Shown here: piece after piece, positions 18,885 to 28,506 of the stretch | How the letters are laid out: each line of letters starts with the position of its first letter | Numbering within the stretch: the stretch's first letter is position 1 | Assembly: GCA_041200185.1 (NCBI GenBank) | Contig: CP165730.1 | Location: 868,001 to 932,000 of the forward strand | DNA length: 64,000 bases | Reading direction: 5' to 3' | Origin: G041200185 sp041200185 | GTDB taxonomy: Bacteria > Pseudomonadota > Alphaproteobacteria > BNTO01 | Program-made: the position numbers and the translations under genes | The notes under the pieces: model-generated | The model's input: only the letters and a program-made list of their open reading frames with translations | What the model was told of the DNA's origin: nothing | The model's database searches: none

Positions 18885-19853
18885 TTACCACCGAGCGAGA
18901 GCGGAACCCCAGGTGAAGCCAGCACCCATGGCTGTGAGAGCGATCAGATTTCCTTTTTGAATACGCCCATCGTGAGAGGCCACAGCAAGCGCCATCGGGA
19001 TCGTTGCTGCTGAAGTGTTGGCATAAGAATCGATAATGCAAATAGCTTTATCCTCCGGAAGGCCTAAGTCATGAGCTACGGCATCAATAATTCGTTTATT
19101 AGCCTGGTGCGCAACCATCCAATCAAGATCCTTAACAGATAAATGCTGTTGTTCGAGGGCCGTGCGAACAGAGGCTGCCATAACTTCAATAGCCCTAACA
19201 TAAACGGATCGTCCGTTCATAATGATTTTCCCTCGGTGCTGGGGAGTTTCAGCCTCCACATCCGAATAGAGCTTGTCATAAGCCGTCCCGTCCGAAAATA
19301 AATGTGTCGATAAAATACCTGCTCCTCTTTCGTTTGTAGATTGAAGCACAACAGCTCCGGCGCCATCCCCAAAAAGGACACATGTCGAACGATCTGTCCA
19401 ATCGACCATACGAGACATCAGGTCCGCTCCGATGACAAGAACGGTCTTCGAATGACCTGAACGAATAAATTGATCTGCCACGGATAGAGCATAAACAAAC
19501 CCTGAACAAACGGCCTGAAGATCAAAAGCAAAAGCTTGTTGGGCTCCTAAATTGGCCTGAATTTTAGTGGCTGTAGCTGGCATAAAATGATCAGGAGATG
19601 TTGTCGCAAGGATGATCGCGTCAATGTCTCTTGCCAAAACGTGTGCGTCCTCTAGTGCTCGCTGAGAGGCAACCGTTCCAAGGCTTGCAACGGTATCGCT
19701 TGGACCAGCTCGTCGGCGAGCCCTAATTCCCGTCCTTTCCACAATCCAGGTGTCTGTTGTGTCGAGAGATTTGGATAGATCATCGTTCGTCACGACCTGA
19801 TCAGGAACCGACATCCCACAGCCGGTAATATAAGAATGAAACACAGACGTCAC
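18885..19853 (-). CDS. fabH: 3-oxoacyl-ACP synthase III (KAS III)
   Basis: FabH condenses acetyl-CoA with malonyl-ACP to start fatty acid synthesis. The 322-residue product has the full catalytic triad in context: Cys in DLQAVCSGFVYAL, His in VAHQANKRIIDA, and Asn in SYANTSAATIP. The N-terminal TGCGMSVPDQVVTNDDLSKS and WIVERTGIRARR are typical. It starts at GTG 19853 with a GAGGAAGAGAG site upstream. It lies 42 bases after plsX, in the classical rpmF-plsX-fabH order. ihfA, which often follows in alphaproteobacteria, is absent. Confidence 0.96.
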   Translation of the reverse strand: MTSVFHSYITGCGMSVPDQVVTNDDLSKSLDTTDTWIVERTGIRARRRAGPSDTVASLGTVASQRALEDAHVLARDIDAIILATTSPDHFMPATATKIQANLGAQQAFAFDLQAVCSGFVYALSVADQFIRSGHSKTVLVIGADLMSRMVDWTDRSTCVLFGDGAGAVVLQSTNERGAGILSTHLFSDGTAYDKLYSDVEAETPQHRGKIIMNGRSVYVRAIEVMAASVRTALEQQHLSVKDLDWMVAHQANKRIIDAVAHDLGLPEDKAICIIDSYANTSAATIPMALAVASHDGRIQKGNLIALTAMGAGFTWGSALARW

Positions 19854-19895
19854 AAACGCTCTCTTCCTCGCTCATCTTGGGAGCAATAACCAGGC

Positions 19896-21014
19896 TCAAC
19901 TCCCTGAGTTTACTGAATTTTTCTCAAGATTTTCAACTTTTTTGCTGTCAGCTCCTGTCGTCGTCATAAGCATCAACCTCTTTTCGATATGCTCCAAGAA
20001 GTTTGATTGCGCCATGTCGACAGCCACCAAAAGAGCCTGGGCAAATCCAAAAGCATCAGCACCCCCGTGGCTTTTGATGGCGATTTTCCGAAGGCCCAAA
20101 AAGACAGCTCCGTTGTAGAGGCGAGGATCAATTGTTTTTTTGACAGTCTTAACAAGAGGCAACATAAACAACGCTGCAAGCCGATGAAGGATCGACTTTT
20201 TAGCAACAGACTTGAGCAGGTGAAAGAAAAAGTAAATGGATCCCTCAATAGCTTTAAGAGCAATATTTCCGGAAAAGCCATCTGTCACGACAACGTCTGT
20301 AGCTCCCTTAAAAATATCATCTCCTTCAACGAACCCATGAAAACAAAAAGGGTGAGGGGTGCGACCTTGATGCGTCTGAGCATCGATTTGTTGTAGAAGG
20401 TGTGCCGTTTGCTGGATTAAGGCTGGCCCCTTCATATCCTCAGCCCCAACATTCAGCAACCCTACGGTTGGGGAAGTCTTTTTCAAGAGAACGTGAGCAA
20501 GAGCCTCCCCCATAAGCGCAAACTGGATAAGTCTCTCAGGAGGACAATCAACGTTGGCACCTAAGTCAAGAACGACGCTGCGTCCTTTTAAATTTGGCAT
20601 CATGGCAGGAATGGCGGGTCTGTCAATTCCATCTAACGTACCTAGCAAAACCTTAGCTAAAGTCACGTATGCTCCTGTGTTGGCAGCCGAAACAACGGCG
20701 TGGGCTTCTCCACGAGATAGAGCACCTAGCGCCATTCCGAGAGTCGAATCATCCCTGTGACGCAAAGCATCAATAGGTTTCATATCATTCGTAATGACGA
20801 CGTCCGTATGGGTAACGGAAACATAAGGAACGACTTGAGGAAACTTACATAGCTGCTCGCCAATAGCTCCCTCATCGCCAAATAAAACGAACCGAACGCT
20901 TTCAAGCGAAACACCGCGCCGCGGCAGAAACGACAAAGCCAAAGAAACCCCTTCAACGACAACGGGCGGGCCGAAATCACCCCCCATCGCGTCAAGTGCA
21001 ATGACGACTGTCAC
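19896..21014 (-). CDS. plsX: Phosphate acyltransferase PlsX
   Basis: PlsX converts acyl-ACP to acyl-phosphate for PlsY, starting phospholipid synthesis at the inner face of the membrane. Key family parts: VIALDAMGGDFGPPVVVEG at the N-terminus, KPIDALRHRDDSTLGMAL, VSAANTGAYV, LDLGANVDC, GLLNVGAEDMKG and DVVVTDGFSGNIALK. At 372 residues it is slightly longer than usual because of a polar C-terminal tail. The start is GTG at 21014, with GGGT upstream, 21 bases after the rpmF stop. It is almost surely co-transcribed with rpmF and fabH. Confidence 0.96.
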   Translation of the reverse strand: MTVVIALDAMGGDFGPPVVVEGVSLALSFLPRRGVSLESVRFVLFGDEGAIGEQLCKFPQVVPYVSVTHTDVVITNDMKPIDALRHRDDSTLGMALGALSRGEAHAVVSAANTGAYVTLAKVLLGTLDGIDRPAIPAMMPNLKGRSVVLDLGANVDCPPERLIQFALMGEALAHVLLKKTSPTVGLLNVGAEDMKGPALIQQTAHLLQQIDAQTHQGRTPHPFCFHGFVEGDDIFKGATDVVVTDGFSGNIALKAIEGSIYFFFHLLKSVAKKSILHRLAALFMLPLVKTVKKTIDPRLYNGAVFLGLRKIAIKSHGGADAFGFAQALLVAVDMAQSNFLEHIEKRLMLMTTTGADSKKVENLEKNSVNSGS

Positions 21015-21035
21015 GGTGACCCTATCGACCGAAAA

Positions 21036-21239
21036 CTAAGAGTCGCTATCCGAGACTTCCCTCGACGAGTTTCTTAAAATCTGCTTACCTTTGTACCACC
21101 CACACTTATGGCAGACATGATGGGGGAGATGTTTCTCGCCGCAATTGGCACACTCCACACTTTGAACGAGAACTAACCCGTCATGGGCCCTGCGCATATC
21201 TCGTCTGGACTTGGATGTTTTCTTCTTTGGTACTGCCAT
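21036..21239 (-). CDS. rpmF: Ribosomal protein bL32
   Basis: The 67-residue product begins MAVPKKKTSKSRRDMRRAHD and carries the two Cys pairs of zinc-type bL32 (CANCGEKHLPHHVC..C). It is a structural protein of the large ribosomal subunit. The ATG at 21239 has a strong AAAGGAAGGAAGATC ribosome-binding site, so the longer in-frame extension upstream is not used. It heads the rpmF-plsX-fabH group and is preceded, 66 bases upstream on the same strand, by tRNA-Glu. Confidence 0.96.
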   Translation of the reverse strand: MAVPKKKTSKSRRDMRRAHDGLVLVQSVECANCGEKHLPHHVCHKCGWYKGKQILRNSSREVSDSDS

Positions 21240-21305
21240 GATCTTCCTTCCTTTCCCGCAGCCCCACGACAACCGTGCGGGCTCTTCTAAGCACAAAACT
21301 GATGG

Positions 21306-21377
21306 CGTTCCCAACGGGACTCGAACCCGTGTTGCCGCCTTGAAAGGGCGATGTCCTAACCGCTAGACGATGGGAAC
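21306..21377 (-). tRNA. tRNA-Glu (anticodon TTC)
   Basis: A full cloverleaf on the minus strand: acceptor GTTCCCA/TGGGAAC, anticodon loop CTTTCAA with TTC, T-loop GGTTCGAGTCC and discriminator G. The 3' CCA is encoded (21303-21305). It lies just ahead of rpmF and may share its promoter. Confidence 0.95.
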
Positions 21378-21643
21378 ACGAAACAAACCCACTGATCATT
21401 GTACGTAAAGTTTGCAGCTAACGCAAGATGACGAGACTGGCGGAGACTTTGAAAGGATGACTGAGGTGGATGGGGTTCTGCGCTCTCTTGGAGTACGGTT
21501 GCCACGAGATAAATGTCTCAACTCACAGAAGTTGAACTGCATTATCGGATTATTGTATCGAGTGTTAATAACAAAATACTTCACACTTTCTTAACCTTTA
21601 CTTGTCAGAATGAGTGTAGTGCAAAACTAGACTTAGGTGCTCT

Positions 21644-23135
21644 ATGCGTTTGACTTTCGGGAAATGTCTCCTGCTTACACCAGCTTTCTGTTGCGGCTCT
21701 TCCCACTTCGAACATCTTGTTCAAAACGAAACCTTTTCCCTCCTCAAAGAGGTCGGATTGGTCAAGGATGTCACTCCTTCTGACGAGCCTTCTGCTCCTG
21801 TCGTGGCGCCTGAAGTGGCTCTAGGAGGACATTCTGCGGATAAAACCGTAGCTTCTTCCCTCAACTCGGTAGAGAAAACGATGACCTCTATCGATTGTTG
21901 GATGCACAGAATGGCCAAGCAGCTCTCGATCCTTGAAGCAGAGAGAAAACGTCAAATGAACTCCCTAACCCAGGTGCTGAACTCCATCATGGAGCATTAT
22001 CAGCAGCTTCAGGCTCATCTCATGGCCAGTGGAACTCTGTTGATCTCCTCCTTCGAAGAGCAGCCAGACGTTCAAACGTCTCTGCAAAAACTCCGAGAAA
22101 AAGTAGCTTTGTTCATGGACCTTTGTGCAGAAACTTTTACCCCTTTCCCGCACACCTACAGTGGCAAAGACCTGATTCCTCAACCGATTCATGGGTTTAT
22201 TAGCCATGTTCATCAATGTCCTCCCGTTTGCGATCCATGCTGGGAAAAGGGACAAGGGCTTCTCTGTACACACATATACCTCCTTCAAGGAAATCCATAT
22301 CTCCAAGTAACTCTGAAGGATGATCAGGAATGGATCGACCTAGCACCTTTGGGATATACAACTTATGTTTGCGATTGTGGACAGGAGCACGAATATACCT
22401 ATCCATGTACAAAACCAGTTATGCTCACTCCTGTTAATTCCGCTGAGGAAAGTCAAACTACCCCTATTCCCGGCTATATCGCCCCCGATAAAACCTGGCA
22501 TCGGCTGAATACTGTGTGGAAAGATTGTTGGTTAGATTTTGATGTAGCATCGAACAATATTTGACAACGATTACGATAAATCAATTCAGGATTCTTTAGG
22601 AACTACTAACGCTCGGAACTACGCGAAAAATTCTATTGATAACATTAATCAAAATAATAGTTACTTGTGCTCTTGTGGAAACTGGCATTCTACGAATTTT
22701 CAATGTATTAATCACAACCGTGAGGATCAAATAATGATAACCGTCTACAAAAATGGCCAACCTGGGTACATTGGTGATTATTGCGGAAAATGGCATGCAG
22801 CAGGTACATTGTGTCCCGCTCGATTTGGCTACATGTGTAAATGTGGACGGTTACATTACTACAATGCACATTGCGCGAATAATTTCGCTGTAGAGTTCAA
22901 TGGCGAGCCTGGCTATACTACTTACTGGTGGCGTGGCACCTACAGTCAGTGGCAGCCGTTAAATGTGCAGTATAAACCACCATTTGGGATGGAAACTTAC
23001 ATTTGTAAATGTGGAGGAAAGCACTACAAAGCAAGCGAATGCTCGGAGGGATATTCATTTGAGTACTGGAGTGCCGAACAAATTATGGAACGTATTCACG
23101 AAATCTATGAACATAGCAATACTAGTGAAGAATAA
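21644..23135 (+). CDS. Cys/His-repeat protein of unknown family, split by a frameshift
   Basis: The first part (21644-22562, 306 codons) begins with a possible short signal peptide (MRLTFGKCLLLTPAFCC), then a helical/coiled segment at about residues 70-155, then a Cys-rich region (HQCPPVCDPCWEKG). The stop at 22562 is bypassed in the next frame, which is open from 22548 and reads on to 23135 with no good start of its own. Across both parts a motif Y.C.CG..H.....C recurs: YVCDCGQEHEYTYPC, YLCSCGNWHSTNFQC, DYCGKWHAAGTLC (shorter), YMCKCGRLHYYNAHC and YICKCGGKHYKASEC. Units are about 45-60 residues and share PGY and W..L elements. The Cys/His pattern suggests metal binding. No known family is recognised. 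The frameshift at about 22555-22563 is either a real mutation or a base error. Confidence 0.7.
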
Positions 23136-23165
23136 ATAAAAGAAAAAGCTCCATATAGTTCCCCC

Positions 23166-25205
23166 TTACACTTCTAGTGACTGGCCAATAGTAATGAGAC
23201 ACGATGGATTCACGCATGAAGAGAGATTTTCTGTCTTCATATCAGCACCTTCGATAACCTTTCTTAAAAGCCTTCGGATAATTTTCCCGGATCGCGTCTT
23301 TGGTAAATCAGGCACGACGAGGATTTTATCAGGAGTTGCAATGGGGCCAATTTTTTGCCGGACAATCTGTTTGATTTGCTGTTTTAGCTCATTGTAATTA
23401 CTGGCTTTCGTTACCAAAAAAGCACAAATACCTTGCCCCTTAATGCTGTGTGAGAAACCAACAACGCAGGCCTCGGTAACCTCGGGGTGTTCCATGATGG
23501 CCTGCTCAAGCTCTGCAGAGTTAAGGCGATGTCCCGATACGTTGAGCACATCATCTAAACGGCCCAAAATCCAAATATCACCATCTTCATCGCATTTCGC
23601 ACCGTCTCCACTCGTGTAGAGACCGGGATGAACGTCAAAATAAGCCTTTTGGAAGTAATCTTCATCACCCAAGATGCCAAGTGCTTGCCCTGGCCAGGAC
23701 TTTTCAAGACAAAGGTACCCTTCTACGCCAGGCTGAAGAACGGGCTTTTGATCCTGAATAATGACAGGACGGACTCCAAAGAAGGGTTTGGCTGCACAAC
23801 CTGGTTTTTGGTGAATGAAGGGGTTTTTTGATGGATTCGTTTGTTGCAATAACTCATTCGCGCTTGATTCAAAAATAGAAGCCGAATCTTTTGAACGTAC
23901 ATTCGTCACCAACGGGCAAATAAGCACACCACCTGTTTCTGTTTGCCACCACGTATCCATAATTGGACAACGACCTTTTCCAATAACGTCAAAAAACCAT
24001 TGCCACGTTGGAGGATCAATCGGTTCGCCAACAGAGGCCAATCGCCGCAGGCTGGTTAATGATGCGGAATCAATGAAGCTTTCTTCAAATTGCCGTAAAG
24101 CTCTAAGAGCTGTAGGCGCCGTGTAAAATAAGGATACTTTGTGCTCATCAATGATTCTCCAAAAGCGCGAAGCATCAGGGTAGGTTGGAACTCCTTGAAA
24201 AAGCACAAGAGTTGTTGCCTTTGATAGAGGACCATAAACGCCGTATGAATGTCCCGTAATCCAGCCAATATCAGCCGTACAAAAGTACACGTCCTCCGGC
24301 TGGATATCGAAAATAACTTGATGCGTGAGCGAGGCGTAGACGAGGTAGCCTCCTGAGCTATGAATAACTCCTTTGGGGTGACCTGTAGACCCCGACGTAT
24401 AAAGGATAAAGAGTGGATCCAAGGCGTTTACTGTAACACAGGGACAGTGATCCGAGACGGTCCTTTCCAAGTCATTGTAGTTATGGACCACGACGGAAGC
24501 TGGCCAAGCGAAAACGCCCTTCTGACCTCCCTTATTCGGATAGGTCATCGAGCTCTCTGAGTTTAAAAGGAGGACCGTTTTGACAGGACTGCAATCTACA
24601 GCGAGAGCCTGTTGTGCGTTATCACGAAGGTGATGAATGCGCCCTCCACGGCAATTTTGGCTTACAGTTACCAGGTAACGCGACTGTGAGGCCGCGAGGC
24701 GTTCGGCTAAAGCTGAGGCCGAAAAGCCTGAAAAAACAACAGAGTGAATGGCGCCCAGTCGAGCACAAGCCAGCATGGCTACAACCAACTCGGGAACCAT
24801 GGGCATGTATAGCGTGATGACATCTCCCTTTTTAACGCCAAGGGAACTCAGAACGTTGGCGAGCCTGCAAACGCGTTGGTGCAGCTCTCGGAAAGAGATG
24901 CGTTGAGAGTGTCCGAGCTCATCCGCCTCAAAAATAATGGCTGTTTTGTCGGCATGTTGTCCCAAATGCCGGTCGAGGCAATTGTAGCAAACGTTAAGCT
25001 GACCATCCTCAAACCAGCGTATTTCCGCTTTAGGTGCGAATTGAGAACGGTCCGCAACCGTCGGTGTACGAACCCAATCGATCCGCTTCGCTTGCTCTAG
25101 CCAGAAAGCTTCTGGGTTATTGAGCGAATAATCGTAAGCCTCTTGGTAAACATCCAACGAAGAGAGAGAGGGGGTAGGCGATGATGTTAGACGTTCTGGA
25201 TTCAT
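23166..25205 (-). CDS. acs: Acetyl-CoA synthetase (acetate-CoA ligase)
   Basis: It converts acetate, ATP and CoA to acetyl-CoA via acetyl-AMP. Core motifs are present: the phosphate loop YTSGSTGHPKGVIHSSGG, the W414-type region YTAPTALRALRQFEE, DTWWQTETGG, the hinge region ILGRLDDVLNVSGHRLNSAE, and KTRSGKIIRRLLRK with the lysine that is acetylated by Pat-type enzymes in relatives. I chose ATG 25205 (MNPERLTSSPTP, 679 residues) over an upstream TTG at 25253. Neither has a clear ribosome-binding site. The linker SSPTPSLSSLD is unusual, but the acyl-CoA synthetase N-terminal domain follows it. It is a single-gene unit converging on the Cys/His-repeat gene. Confidence 0.93.
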   Translation of the reverse strand: MNPERLTSSPTPSLSSLDVYQEAYDYSLNNPEAFWLEQAKRIDWVRTPTVADRSQFAPKAEIRWFEDGQLNVCYNCLDRHLGQHADKTAIIFEADELGHSQRISFRELHQRVCRLANVLSSLGVKKGDVITLYMPMVPELVVAMLACARLGAIHSVVFSGFSASALAERLAASQSRYLVTVSQNCRGGRIHHLRDNAQQALAVDCSPVKTVLLLNSESSMTYPNKGGQKGVFAWPASVVVHNYNDLERTVSDHCPCVTVNALDPLFILYTSGSTGHPKGVIHSSGGYLVYASLTHQVIFDIQPEDVYFCTADIGWITGHSYGVYGPLSKATTLVLFQGVPTYPDASRFWRIIDEHKVSLFYTAPTALRALRQFEESFIDSASLTSLRRLASVGEPIDPPTWQWFFDVIGKGRCPIMDTWWQTETGGVLICPLVTNVRSKDSASIFESSANELLQQTNPSKNPFIHQKPGCAAKPFFGVRPVIIQDQKPVLQPGVEGYLCLEKSWPGQALGILGDEDYFQKAYFDVHPGLYTSGDGAKCDEDGDIWILGRLDDVLNVSGHRLNSAELEQAIMEHPEVTEACVVGFSHSIKGQGICAFLVTKASNYNELKQQIKQIVRQKIGPIATPDKILVVPDLPKTRSGKIIRRLLRKVIEGADMKTENLSSCVNPSCLITIGQSLEV

Positions 25206-26446
25206 AGAGTTGGCCAATCTCCAAAATAACGCACGAGCCAGGTTACCATACAATGACCTTAAGACAAGCTAGATGATGAGGACGGGGCTATGGAAGCACA
25301 ATGGTTTGCTAACGGCCTTATGAGCAAGTAACAGTAGAATGGAGAAGTATGTTAAGAGAATTGCTGTAGCTCAAAGCCAGACGCGCGCCAAAAACAGCCT
25401 TAACCTCGCTAAAAACTTTCCAAGCAACATATTCCTGATTTTGAGACAGTGTGAAGTAAGCTATTGACGTGTTTAAAATACCTTTTATAAGAAAAGCATC
25501 AACCTATACATCAAGTATTTAAATTTATTCCCAATCTTTTTGATAAATTTTATCGCTATTCTTTTAAAATGGTTAATATATTGAGCTCGATCTCTGCCCT
25601 CCATTTTGGTTAGTAACGACGACAAATAGTTGTATCGGTACCTATGTTTTTCTTTGACAAATGCAATCTTCTCTTCAGCGCTGGTATTCCTCTTGCTGAC
25701 CCTTGGTATGGGGGCACTTCTCAAGGAGTGCCTGGAACAGCGGATTACAAACGAGTTGCAAATACAATACTGAACCCACTGAGCGGCCTGCATTCCTCAA
25801 AACATCTTAATTAACAGGTATCAACGCGGGTGGTAAAGCTGTTTTGAAGGGATGAGCTTGCAGGTAGCCACCGGGGGTTCCCCTACAAAAAGTGTTACTG
25901 ACCTTCGATATCAGATCGCCAAAAGATGGTCGAACTAAGTTCCAAAATTAAGCATAACATATCATTATTTCCATCTTGGATTAGTTCTCATTTAAATTAT
26001 TGATCGATTATTTATTTTATTTAAAATATGAGTAATACAGGAGCAAAGCTGTATCCAACATGACTCACAAGTGAATACCGGAGGCAAACCATTATCCCGA
26101 GAACGCAATAGAGTTCTGAAGAATGGATTAAGTATTCGATTGCATTAACTAAGACTGTCGATCTCGAATTAAAACGGCTAGTTAATAGGCCCGATGGCAT
26201 CAGTTGCAAGCGAAATCGAAACAGCATCCTGGATAATTTGTCAATAATAATATCATTTCAAAATTTCGAATTTTCTCTAAGAAAAATGGGGGATCTATTT
26301 TTTTGGCACTGTATCGACAAAACGCGAATAGCACAAATATTTATTTTGTATCAACAATAATAACTTCAATAAAATTGATAGACGTAAGAGACGATATTCT
26401 GCCAGAGATTATTTTGCTGTGTTGTAGATTGCAGAAAACTTGGTTA
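25206..26446. other. Long sparse stretch, no certain gene
   Basis: These 1,241 bases are AT-rich. A minus-strand frame at 25485-25793 (102 residues, basic, with SAEEKIAFVKEKHRYRYNYL) starts at ATG and might be a fragment of a transposase or other gene, but I cannot assign it. Other frames are short. Probably degraded sequence. Confidence 0.4.
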
Positions 26447-26476
26447 TTGATCACTGCTGAGTAGTTTCTGTATACT
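26447..26476 (+). promoter_or_regulatory. Promoter of the tRNA-Val/tRNA-Ser pair
   Basis: TTGATC (26447-26452) and TATACT (26471-26476) are 18 bases apart, and the tRNA-Val begins 14 bases after the -10 element. Confidence 0.55.
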
Positions 26477-26489
26477 GACCTCATTGGTT

Positions 26490-26561
26490 GGTCACATAGC
26501 TCAGCGGTAGAGCATTGCGTTCACATCGCAAGGGCCATAGGTTCGATCCCTATTGTGACCA
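26490..26561 (+). tRNA. tRNA-Val (anticodon CAC)
   Basis: Cloverleaf with acceptor GGTCACA/TGTGACC, anticodon stem TTGCG/CGCAA around loop TTCACAT, T arm ATAGG TTCGATC CCTAT, discriminator A, and an encoded CCA at 26562-26564. It reads GUG codons. Confidence 0.95.
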
Positions 26562-26565
26562 CCAG

Positions 26566-26654
26566 GGAGAGATGGCCGAGAGGCTGAAGGCGGCGGTTTG
26601 CTAAACCGTTATACGTGTCAAAGCGTATCGGGGGTTCGAATCCCCCTCTCTCCG
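26566..26654 (+). tRNA. tRNA-Ser (anticodon GCT)
   Basis: A long variable-arm tRNA starting two bases after the CCA of tRNA-Val. Acceptor GGAGAGA/TCTCTCC, anticodon GCT in GGTTTGCTAAACC, long variable arm (TTATACGTGTCAAAGCGTAT), discriminator G and encoded CCA. The two tRNAs are one transcript. Confidence 0.95.
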
Positions 26655-26657
26655 CCA

Positions 26658-27176
26658 CGTGAGGGTCTTGTGCTCTCACCATCTTGGTTTTGGGGGCGTC
26701 GCCGCTTAGGCCTGGTGGAATTGGATGGTGTGTCGTTTAATCTCTTTTCTATCTTTTTTCTCAAAGCTGCGCCTCATTACGAAGTGCGGTGCTCAATCAC
26801 AAAAAAAATTGCAGGATAACGATGAGTCACCCGACGTTCTGTTGCGTAAAAGCTCATCCAAACTCGTGGATTATAACTCTCATCTACGGTCAGTTTCGAT
26901 CAGTGTGCTAACGGTTTTTTTCACACCAATTATAGGCTCTCTCATCTGAAGTTTTCAGTATCACAACAGTAGCTCTGATTCAAATCGAACTGAAATTTAG
27001 CGTTTTAGATTTCATAATATTTTGAACTACACACAATTCTTGTCACAAGCTACAACCACCCCGTCGTCATCGTATCATACACCGGCTTTTCTACACTATT
27101 TACTCCGCAGATAATACTAAAAATACACACTTAGTCCTAAATAGCTCCCACCAGTACTAGCCAAGAATTTAGCCCC
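26658..27176. other. Intergenic stretch, no gene seen
   Basis: These 519 bases hold only short frames without ribosome-binding sites. No terminator is obvious after the tRNA pair. Confidence 0.4.
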
Positions 27177-27374
27177 ATGTACACTAGAAAGAAACCGCTC
27201 TCCCCCGACTTCAGCCCCCATCTCTCCGACGAACGTGACGTGGGAGCACAACATCACCATTCTACTAATCCAAGCCATGACCGACTAGAGAACCTGATCG
27301 ACAAGCCGAAGCCGATGGCGGGCAAAACGCAGACCTCTCAAAAATCAACCGCCGGCGGCGTGCAACAACAATAG
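27177..27374 (+). CDS. Small unknown hydrophilic protein (65 residues)
   Basis: The predicted product is rich in Lys, Pro, Ser, His and Gln and has almost no hydrophobic residues (DERDVGAQHHHSTNPSHDRL), so it would be disordered. It starts at ATG with no clear ribosome-binding site. A strong hairpin lies 3 bases after the stop, which mildly supports a real gene. No family is recognised and it may be spurious. Confidence 0.35.
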   Translation: MYTRKKPLSPDFSPHLSDERDVGAQHHHSTNPSHDRLENLIDKPKPMAGKTQTSQKSTAGGVQQQ

Positions 27375-27377
27375 CGC

Positions 27378-27407
27378 AAGAAGAGGGGAGAGCCCCCTCC
27401 TCTTCTT
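27378..27407. other. Strong hairpin between convergent genes
   Basis: AAGAAGAGGGG pairs with CTCCTCTTCTT-type bases on the right arm (about 11 pairs including one G-T) around a short loop. No T run follows on either strand, so it is not a standard terminator, though it may stabilise or end the transcripts that meet here. Confidence 0.5.
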
Positions 27408-27424
27408 CGCCCCTTACCCCGACA

Positions 27425-28198
27425 TCAGTTTCTCTTATTGGCACCCCCAGCCGGCGAAAACCATTTAACCTTCAGTGCGTTTATCTCGCTCGGATGCTTT
27501 TCGATAAACTCACGTATTGGCTTCGAGTAGATTGATCCCTGACATGTGATGACACCAATTCCCAACATTCCCACTGCTGGAAGCGCAACAATCTTTAAAT
27601 CCTTGTTGTTGTTAACGATGTACTGCGCCTCGTCCGTATCCAAAATGCAGGCTGCTAAATCGCCCGAGCGCAACTTAGCTACGATGTCAGGAATTGTCAG
27701 ATGATCAAAGCTCTGGACAAACAAATTCGGAAGATCCGCCCAGCTCGTCTTAACTGCTTTCTCCTGCCATGTACCCTTACGCACACCAATCATTTTGTTA
27801 CTAAGATCTTTTAACTCCCCTGACGTTGTGTCCAACATCAACAAGCAAAAACCACTCTGGTGATAGGCCGGCGAAAAATCGACCAACTTCTCCCTATCTT
27901 CAGTGATCGAAATATCTCCAATAGCCACATCCCCTTTTCGAGTTTGAATTGCGTCAATCAGCTCATCAAATGGCAAACACTTCAACTCAACACCGCGATG
28001 CATTGAGCCTGCAATCATACGGATCAACTCGATATCGAAACCAACAAGCTCGCCCTTCTCATTCTTCATTGAAAAAGGAGCATTCTCGCCTGTCGTCAAA
28101 ACCACCAGAGGAGGCTCTTTTTTCGTACAACACGAGAAGAATACTGCCAAAACACATAAGACAGACGACAATATCGTCGCCCATTTTAAACTTTTCAT
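27425..28198 (-). CDS. Amino-acid ABC transporter substrate-binding lipoprotein
   Basis: A periplasmic solute-binding protein of family 3 (polar amino acid type), 257 residues. After a hydrophobic signal the sequence has a lipobox-like FFSC followed by CTKKE. The binding fold shows standard parts: VVLTTGENAPFSMKNEKGEL, VGFDIELIRMIA, DVAIGDISITEDREKLVDFS and IGVRKGTWQEKAVKT. I chose ATG 28198 (MKSLKW) because AGGGATGG sits at a proper distance; the ATG at 28210 would overlap it. No permease or ATPase gene is adjacent, so its partners must be elsewhere. The exact ligand cannot be told from the sequence. Confidence 0.88.
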   Translation of the reverse strand: MKSLKWATILSSVLCVLAVFFSCCTKKEPPLVVLTTGENAPFSMKNEKGELVGFDIELIRMIAGSMHRGVELKCLPFDELIDAIQTRKGDVAIGDISITEDREKLVDFSPAYHQSGFCLLMLDTTSGELKDLSNKMIGVRKGTWQEKAVKTSWADLPNLFVQSFDHLTIPDIVAKLRSGDLAACILDTDEAQYIVNNNKDLKIVALPAVGMLGIGVITCQGSIYSKPIREFIEKHPSEINALKVKWFSPAGGANKRN

Positions 28199-28315
28199 AA
28201 ACGTAACCATCCCTAAAGTTCAATCCCACTATTTGGATGGTACAAAAAAAAAGCACGCCTGTCAAACCACACGACGGGGCAACAAGCGCCTGAACGCCCC
28301 ACTCAAGAAGCACAA

Positions 28316-28483
28316 CTATTTTATTTTTGCCTCCTTAAAAAGGACATGCTTTCTTACGACGGGGTCATACTTCCTAAGAGCGAGCTTCTCAGGCTTCTTA
28401 CGAGGATTCTTAGATCGAACGACAAAAGTGCCCGTCCCCGCAGTACTCACTAAACGGATCAATACGCTTGCCGACTTTGCCAT
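28316..28483 (-). CDS. rpmG: Ribosomal protein bL33
   Basis: A 55-residue ribosomal protein of the large subunit, MAKSASVLIRLVSTAGTGTF then VVRSKNPRKKPEKLALRKYD, typical of the Cys-free bL33 of alphaproteobacteria. The ATG at 28483 has GGGGTG upstream. It lies 20 bases after the encoded CCA end of tRNA-Gly on the same strand, so the two are probably co-transcribed. Confidence 0.95.
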   Translation of the reverse strand: MAKSASVLIRLVSTAGTGTFVVRSKNPRKKPEKLALRKYDPVVRKHVLFKEAKIK

Positions 28484-28506
28484 AACACACCCCAACAAAA
28501 AAATGG

